Of a stretch of 64,000 bases of DNA, positions 56,710 through 64,000 are shown piece after piece. Source of the DNA: Geosiphon pyriformis. Its lineage: Eukaryota; Glomeromycota; Glomeromycetes; Archaeosporales; Geosiphonaceae. The notes below the pieces were generated by a model. The model was not told the origin of the DNA and did no database searches. It saw only the letters and a list, made by a program, of their open reading frames with translations. Positions within the stretch are counted from its first letter, which is position 1. Every line of letters begins with the position of its first letter. The position numbers and the translations under genes were made by a program. Where the stretch lies: NCBI GenBank assembly GCA_016748015.1, contig JAAOMT010000597.1, positions 783,181-847,180 on the forward strand, written 5' to 3'.

Positions 56710-58562
56710 TTGACATCGCATAATCCTCTGAGCGGTTTTAATGGTTTTGTGGTATTCCTAAAGTCTCATCCCATAAATAGAAGAACACAATGTTTTCAAA
56801 GTTGCCTTTCCTTTTTCTTTAATTAAAAGGTGTTTTTTAGGTCGTTTCATTTATTTGCCAAAATTTTTTTGCGATTTTAATTTAAAAAATTGGTAGCGCA
56901 GCTTTTTTAATTTAAAAGCTTCGAGCCATTCAACAAATCAATCATTTAAATCTAAAAAAAAGTTATTCTAGCGAGAATTACCGTTGGGTTTCATGGATAA
57001 AAAGATTTATAAGGTAAATTCAAAATTGCAGAAAAATCATTCCTAATTTTCACTTGAAATTGAATAGATTATCAAACGTTTGCCCAATATTTAAAATTTC
57101 GAAGTCATCACACTTTTGTAGAAATTTTTAAATTGACATGGAACCCAATCTTTGAAACTTTTGTTTTAGATTAATATTTTAAATCTAGATTGTCTATATA
57201 GTTTCCTCAGCTTGAAAAGGACTTGATAAAAACTATATTTTAGGGAAGGCTGGTGATCCCATCTACAATTATTTTAAGCACAAAGGATATGATTTGAATG
57301 AAATGCATACAAATAATACCTTGGGCTTTTCTGGATTTCAAGTTAAAGGTTATAAACTATACAGAGCATCAAAGATTTCTACCATTTTCGAATTCAGATA
57401 AGAAAATACTTGTTCATAACATATCACAAAATTTCGTCTAGTTTTTTCTAAAAAGATTTTTCCTTCATAATTTCAAACTTTATTTAGTCTGAAACATTTT
57501 CTACAGTTTTGTTATAATTACAAAATTAACTGCACAAAGGCGATGCTGCAGCGCCCAATCTTACCTTTAACATTTACACGTCAAATCGAACAAAAAGCTC
57601 GTAATAAAATTTATAATTATACAAAACATCTAGCTTCTTTCAACGGGAGAAATTGAATATTTGATTCCGCAAATTTAGTTTAAAGAAAGATTCTGTGCTA
57701 GATCTTCGAAAACTCAAAAAATCAGGCGTCTTCTTTAAACCAATTACATTTAGCTCTATAAATTTTATAGGAAAACAAAATATAAATTCCTGATCCTAAT
57801 ATTTTCGGCTTTTTTTAAAGTAGAATAAAAGTAATGAGCTTCCTTCCAGCTAGGCTATTACCGAAGAATATTCCCAAACCTTCCTAAAGATATGTCAAAT
57901 CTAAAACGAGCAAGGATATCTCTTTTGTTTGTGAAGTTTTTTTAGCTACCTAAGAGGAAATTTGAAAAATGGAAATCTTTCTACTTTAAGTTTTAATTTG
58001 AAATTTGCCTGCCTACCAAAAATTCAAATTGGGGGATAAATTGACATTGTCAGCATTCAGACGTTGAAGGCTAAATGAGCCTATGGTCGATTTCAAAGTT
58101 AGATTTCATAAAAAAGTTCTCATTGTAAGATTAGGATCGATAATCAAAGACTCGAAAACTCGATTCTTGGGCTTATTTAAGCCAAGGGTTACATTATTTT
58201 TGTCATTTTATAAAATTAAAAAAGTTGAGCTATTTCATTTTGGGCTTTCTAGGCATATTCTAGAAATCCCATCCTTCTGATGGTTTCACTCGCAATTGAA
58301 CTCTCTGTTGCATAATTTTAGCCTTTATAAAGCACCCATTGCAAAGGGCAATGCAACACGTGTGAACACTGACAGATTTTTTTTGTAACCGGGTACAATG
58401 GCGTCTGAACCCCCTGATTTTCATTTAGCATTAAAAATATTTCTATTTTCATTGAAAATCAGCTGTTATTTTTATCAGAAATTTTTACAAAATAAGAACT
58501 TCAAAGGGAAAATTTTCCCCCCAACCTAAAAGACAAGGCAAAAAGCACTTTTGAAAATTAAT
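56710..58562. other. Intergenic spacer between the GATA and K+ channel genes
   Basis: 1.85 kb, moderately AT-rich. It holds the 3' untranslated region of the GATA gene and the promoter of the channel. The ORF at 58083-58280 is basic and unrecognised; I do not support it. No repeats or RNA genes were recognised. Confidence 0.45.
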
Positions 58563-61377
58563 ATGAAGCATTTCAAAAACCATACACACTCTTCAAGCCC
58601 TCAAGCAGACATCCAATATATCCCACAAAATTTCACAGACGCCTCTTTTGAAAATGCATTATTACGTAACTATACATTTACTGGCTCACCACAGGTGAAT
58701 GCTTCTTTGCAGCGAAAAATGAGGGGAAAAGCTACTGAGGAACTACATCAGCAGAATGAAATTGGTAGCTACGTAAGCCATGATATTAGCCAAAAAGTAT
58801 GATAAATTTTTTCAGGGCCAGATATTAGTCCAGGGATTAACAATTTTCAAACACTTTTTTAAATTTTCCTTTGAGAGCAGTTCTCGAATGTTAAAAACCC
58901 AGTTCTAAATAATGAAATTCGGGAAGAAAAACTAAGAGATTCCTCGTCTCAGCAATATTTTGAAAGAGAAGAAGATGGTCAATATGAAGCTGATGATGAT
59001 ATGGAATCAAAGGCATGGTGAATAAACTTTATTATTTATTTTCTATTATAAGATATTTTAATCTTTTATGATTCTAGGTGGAGTCCTTTTATTCTTCCGA
59101 GCAAGAGCGAGCCGAAAAAGACAAGGATCTTACAGGATTCCAAAGAAAATGCTACTATTTCTTCGAGAAACCGACTTCATTATGGGGAAAGATATTTTCG
59201 ATTATATCGAACATTTGCATTTTAGGGATTATGATCCTTCTTTGTGTTAATTCTTTGCCAAGTGCGTATGTTCAAAACTGGCAAAGCTATCGTCAAATTT
59301 GGTATGTTTTACATTATTATCAGTTAATATTTAGATGATTGTTAAAAATTTTGATTCGAATTTTAAGGCTCCCAATTGATATCTTCATTGTAATTGTCTT
59401 TACCATTGAATATCTTGGTAAAATGTGGGCTTCGACTGACAAGTTGAAATTTATCCTGAGTACATAATATTTCTGTCAGTTATTCTCAATTTTTTTAAGA
59501 AAATGTAACACTTCAAATTTTTTTAAAGCGTTTTGGAGCCTTGTTGACTTGGTTTCACTGATTCCATTCTATATTGAATTAGCTTTGCCTTTCACGTCTG
59601 TGGTAAATTTCACATTACATATTAAGACTTCTTTAGAGAATACTTCGAATATTCTAAACTATTTAGCATCATGTAGTCAGAATTTCGATATTTATCATTA
59701 TTGCGCTTGTTCAAAACCCTCAAGATTTTTCAGCCTGAGAAACATTCAGTTGGATTCAATGTAAGGATATTTACGCTTTTAAAAAGTTCGAAAATTGATA
59801 ATTTTTTTTTTCATCTATATATTTCTTAGTTAACCCATCGAGTATTTCGACGTTCTGCCGAGCAAATCTTTTTGGTCTCTTTTTGGGTAGTGGTTATCAT
59901 TCTCCTCTCATCTCTTCTCCTCTATTACCTCGAGCGTGGGGATTTCGATTATGAAAAAGGGGTCTGGTATAGAGCCAATTTTGATGGAGAAATTGAAAAA
60001 AGCCCATACCAGTCAATTTTGCATAGTTTTTGGTGGTCAATTGTTACTCTTACAACCACAGGATACGGTGATGCTGTGCCTATCACACTGGCTGGGAAAG
60101 TAATAGCTGGGCTTACAATGCTATGCGGGATATTGGTAATCGCAATCCCAACTTCAATTATTGGCTCAAATTTTGTCACTGAATTCGCTCTTCTTCGACG
60201 AATGGAATTTCGGGTGCGATTGCGAGAATCTCAAAAAAGAGCGGAAACACTGAAACACGACTATAATGTGAACAAAATGCAACGTATTGAAATTCTCAAA
60301 GATGCTAATCAAACCATGCTTGAGGCTATGGCCGATATTCAAGAAAGATTGATGGAAATAAACCCACCACGTTATTGGGAAAAATACAAGCTTTTGCAGT
60401 TAGATTATCATAAAGCCATAAATCGCATCGTTGAACTGGAGGAAAAGCTTGCGAAAATGAAACGCATCGCCCAGAATCTGAATAAGTTTAATAATAGTTT
60501 GAATCCACGCCGCCCAAGAAATTACTTTCCGAAAGGTGGATTATGGAGCCGGAGTGAAACTCCTGAAATAAGTGAATCTGGCGATGATGAAAATTCTTCA
60601 TTCACAACAAAAAAAGTAAATGAAGCTTTAAAAAGATTACATTTTCAGAAGTCTTCAAATTCAAACGTCAATTTCGACTTACCAGGTAATGAGTCAATCA
60701 AAGAGCTTTCGAATCAAGATTATCTTAAGCTAACTACACCCAAGGTAAGAAACCCTTTGAGAATAATCACCCAAATTCGCAAAAATTTGTCGTTTCGCCG
60801 CAAAAATCAGAAAGTTGGTTTCCACCAATCCCCAAATATCACGAGTGAAAGTGGCCCTTCGGTCAATTTCAACTATACAACTGAAAATGTCGACATCCGT
60901 CCTGTTGAGTACATTGAAGAAGATTATCGTGAGGCTGTATTAGATTCTGATACCATATCTGACAATGAAGATAATCCACAAAGTGTAATGACTACACCAT
61001 CGACCGCCCTTGAATTAAAAATAGCCAATTTTGTAGCTGGACATATAAGAACCCAATCTCGCCGTGAAAGTTGTGAAACCGTAAAACAAATGGTTGGACA
61101 TGTATCCACAACAGCTCAACCTGGCCGGCGAAGTAGCGAAAAGCCCAGGCAACTGGTTGATCTGTTTCAAAACAATAGTTCTGAATTACTTAATGATGAA
61201 GGTTCAATTACTGTGGCTACTTCATCGTTACAAAACAATCCACAAAGTTCCTCACCCCTCAGAAGATCACTTGGAACCGATCTTCAAATCACGGAAAGGG
61301 CAGAAAACTTCAACGATAATATTGAGATAATCGTTAATAGTTCTTCCCAAGATCCAAAATCGCTTGAAATGAAATGA
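58563..61377 (+). CDS. Voltage-gated (Shaker-type) potassium channel
   Basis: Seven exons: 58563-58796, 58881-59012, 59078-59301, 59368-59459, 59529-59602, 59677-59760, 59830-61377; 795 residues. S1 is in FSIISNICILGIMILLCVNS, S2 in LPIDIFIVIVFTIEYLGKM, S3 in FWSLVDLVSLIPFYIELAL, S4 in FRYLSLLRLFKTLKIF, and S5 in LVSFWVVVIILLSSLLLYYL. The pore reads WWSIVTLTTTGYGDAVP, the K+ selectivity filter, and S6 is LAGKVIAGLTMLCGILVIAIP. The C-terminal half is cytosolic, with a coiled coil (about residues 400-500) and a long polar tail. The recognisable T1 domain of animal Kv channels is absent; the N terminus is polar and acidic. The junction between exons 2 and 3 needs a GC donor at 59013 to stay in frame (see findings). 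I used the ATG at 58563, not the in-frame TTG upstream. It carries outward K+ current at the plasma membrane. Confidence 0.88.
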
Positions 61378-61759
61378 TTAAGAAAGTTTTGTGACCATTT
61401 TTCAGATCCCATTTTTATTTTTTGAACATGTGATTTGTTAAGTTTAGAATTTAAATTATTGCTAATGCATTAAAAAGATGATTTTAGATAGTATTCACAA
61501 TAAAAATGAATATTTCTTAACTCGACATTTCATTGGGCTTAGCAGTTAGCAATTAAAAAATTAAGTTATGGTTAGTGTTTTTTGGTGAAGTCTCTGGTGT
61601 CTGCTGGTCTGACAATCTGCCATTGTGCATTTTAAAACTTCTGAAGCTTTTGAAGCTGCTCTAGCTTGGTCAATTCTGGTGAAAAAAAAACAATATTAGA
61701 ATTCTTTTTCTTGTCAACCAAGACCAAGTTGGTAAATCTTCTGTTTGGCTTACTGCTTT

Positions 61760-61945
61760 TGAAATCAGTAATATGATTGCTCAAATACATGATTGAACTT
61801 GTTTTATTTCTTAGTTTCTTAAATTTAAATACTGGCAAAGATATACTATTGTTGCTTTTAATTATCAAAAAGCTTTTAATGATGTTATTATTAAGGCTGA
61901 TATCTTTTTAAAGCTGTTAAAGTTTGGATTATCTGGCTTTTAATT
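61760..61945 (+). mobile_element. Possible scrap of a non-LTR reverse transcriptase
   Basis: One plus-strand frame reads RYTIVAFNYQKAFNDVIIKA then DIFLKLLKFGLSGF, which resembles the RT palm motif FxDxxKAFDxV followed by LxxLKxxGISG, with Asp replaced by Asn at both acidic positions. Upstream in the same frame are TAFEISNMIAQIH and two stops. The match is short and the region very AT-rich, so a chance similarity is possible. Confidence 0.3.
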
Positions 61946-62805
61946 GTTTCTTTTGATTTACCAAAACTTTTGTTGATTCAATAATTTATGTCAAAACATT
62001 GTTTTTTTTGTAATAAGCCATAAAATAGAATCTTAAGTATTGTTAAATTCTAAGCTAAATTTTTTAAGATTTAAGTTTAGGAGTTTTGTGGAGTCTATTA
62101 TTAAACTTATTGAATTTTTTGTGTTTTTTATTAGTATTAAAAATATTCATAATATAATTACTAATATAAAATTTTCTTATATATAAATTTTTAATTAAAC
62201 CAAAAAAAATATAGTATATATTTTTTTAATAAATTTTATATAAAAAAATTAAATATAACAAAAAATATTTTGTGTAAGCGTAATAAAAGAATACAAATAA
62301 TTATTTAAAAACCTAAAAAAAAACACCAAAAAAAAGCTTGTAAAAAAACCAAAAATAAATTAAAATAAAAGTTATTTTAATATATATTAAACATTTGATT
62401 TTTTAATAAAAATTTGTAATTATTATTACATTTATTGCATTTTAAATTTTTTTTAAAATAAAATAATATTGTTACAAATTAAAATAATACACTAATAAAG
62501 AGCAAAAAAAACAATTATTGTATGCTAAAAAATGATTAAAGAATAAATTCAATATACAAGATTAGTTTTATAAATATCTTCGTCGTTATTCTTTCTAAAA
62601 AATAACAAAAGAATCTGAAGATAAAAAATAGTCTATATTATTAACAAAAAATAATGCAGCTGTTATAATTATATGTTTTATGTTAATGTTTTTATAAATC
62701 AAAAAAAAACAAAAAAATAGTCAAAAAAATAAAGAATTAATATTATATTAATATTTGTTTAAATAAATAATTTTCTATAGTTTTTAGAAAGCTTTATTAA
62801 AAATA

Positions 62806-62910
62806 ATAATAATTAGATCAATAATTAGATTAATTATTAAGTTAATAACTAAGTTAATAATTAATTTAACAATCAAATTATTAATCAAATTAATAATTAT
62901 ATTAATCATT
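62806..62910. repeat. Tandem TAATTA(A/G)-type minisatellite
   Basis: About nine degenerate units of 10-12 bases, such as ATAATTAGATCA, ATAATTAGATTA and TAAGTTAATAAC, follow each other and gradually invert into AATCAAATTA forms, so the block is also partly palindromic. Confidence 0.7.
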
Positions 62911-64000
62911 TATTTTAAATAGAGTGTGATTAATATAAATAATATGAGTGACTAATATATATAGTCAAATAATTAATATAACTAAGATTCAACTGTAATA
63001 ATATATTTTATTTATATTAAAATTTGGTTTGCATTATTAACTCAAATATTTTTTTACCAATTTAATTATAAAATAAGCTTTATATAATACTTTCAATGTT
63101 TATAATAATGTATTATTTATTATTATGAAATAAATTAAAATATTAAACAGAAAAATTTAATAATATTGACTTCTATTTATTATTGTTTTTTGATTTTTTA
63201 AAAAAATTTGTAAATATTTGTTTAAAATCTTATTTTGATAATTTCTAGTTAAATTTATAAACTATTTTTTTTAATACAAATATTTTTTTAAAAATATAAA
63301 AGACAATATTTTTGTTTTTTTTGCTTTGATTTTGGGATTTATAATAAATTTTATTTTTATATATATCTACTTCTGTATATAATAATATTACTCAATAATT
63401 TATTTTAATATTAAAAAATTCACAAATTAAAGTAAACTGAATATGTATTGTTTAGCTAAAACATTCAAATATTAAACAAACTATTTTTAAAAATTAAAAA
63501 TTAATTTATAATATTAATAAAAATATTACAGCTGTTATTATTCTATGTTTTAATTAACACTATTAAAATTTAATAACAAATAACCAAGCTGACGATTAAA
63601 TCAATAATTAAGTAAATAATTGAACTAGGGTTTCCAATTAACTTAAATTAAATTAACTGATTCTGTATAGTATAAGAAGAGTTGAAAATAGCTAAACAGA
63701 AATTTGTAAAAGAAAAAAGATTAAATTCAGTATTTTCAATATAATTATATTAGTAATAGTTATAAAAAATATTGTTTAATTGTAAGAAATAGTTTTTGTA
63801 TCATATATTTACTTTGTTTCATTTTGTTTCAATATATGTTATATACAAAATTTATAAAAATTTTGAATATTAAGTATTATAAATTTATTATTAAAAAGTA
63901 GTAGCTTTTATAAAATTTAATACTTTAAGCCTTAAAAATTGCTTACTAAATTTAGCTATTCAGATTTTAAATAAAATGCAAATTTATAAAACCACTAACG

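Larger units (their letters stand above)
61378..64000. other. Extremely AT-rich right end
   Basis: After the channel stop codon the sequence is ordinary for ~600 bases and then almost pure A/T to the window end. A possible reverse-transcriptase scrap (61760-61945) and TAATTA-type tandem repeats (62806-62910) lie within. GCAGCTGTTATAATTATATG at about 62656 and the related ACAGCTGTTATTATTCTATG at about 63530 suggest a diverged internal repeat. No gene is supported. Confidence 0.55.

Noticed and set aside
59068-59250. Alternative frame through K+ channel exon 3 (starting near 59018 donor)
   Set aside because: It stays open for about 50 codons but does not encode S1; the 59078 frame gives a clear FFEKPTSLWGKIFS-S1 segment typical of Kv channels.

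Overview
The window looks like nuclear DNA of an early-diverging fungus, most likely an arbuscular mycorrhizal fungus (Glomeromycotina). The signs are very AT-rich intergenic DNA full of ATT/TTG/GAT microsatellites, multi-exon genes with short (about 65-115 nt) mostly GT-AG introns, and a gene set typical of Mucoromycota rather than yeasts or moulds: a TRP-like channel, a Shaker-type potassium channel, an animal-like ferritin, MATA-type HMG-box proteins, and a long uncharacterised family that I recall as multi-copy in Rhizophagus-like genomes. The genus cannot be fixed from the sequence alone. All exon models below were built by eye from splice consensus and reading phase. For every complete model the exon lengths sum to a multiple of three.

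Layout. 1-3311 (+): 3' part of a six-transmembrane TRP-like cation channel. 6164-6994 (-): Asn/Ser-rich GPI-anchored-type surface protein. 8.6-9.2 kb: one copy of a decayed dispersed repeat (second copy at 53.3-53.8 kb). 11723-12031 (-): small His-rich secreted or anchored protein. 15.7-17.1 kb (+): decayed HMG-box gene, with an intact HMG-box gene at 21288-22316 (+). 23287-26918 (+): 13-exon HEAT-repeat protein resembling BRAT1, ending in a DCY tail. 29932-31287 (-): membrane-anchored class 3 lipase fold lacking the catalytic serine. 32.5-33.7 kb (-): decayed GH17 glucanase. 34331-34870 (+): intronless ferritin. 38496-41416 (+): a 12-exon gene forming a compositional island in extremely AT-rich DNA, with matching short direct repeats outside it. 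45281-46566 (-): intact membrane-anchored GH17 beta-1,3-glucanase. 49.0-49.74 kb (-): decayed second lipase, also without the serine. 51078-52812 (-): mitochondrial-type asparaginyl-tRNA synthetase. 54620-56709 (+): two-finger GATA transcription factor. 58563-61377 (+): voltage-gated K+ channel. 61.4-64 kb: extremely AT-rich DNA with a possible reverse-transcriptase scrap.

Themes. Three families (HMG box, GH17, lipase-like) each appear as one apparently intact and one decayed copy within tens of kilobases, so local duplication followed by decay is a main force here. Membrane and cell-surface functions (two channels, a GPI-type protein, a GH17 wall enzyme, an anchored pseudolipase) dominate. 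Ferritin and a GATA factor are in the same window, but nothing in the sequence links them directly. No bacterial-style operon, CRISPR array or tRNA/rRNA gene was recognised.
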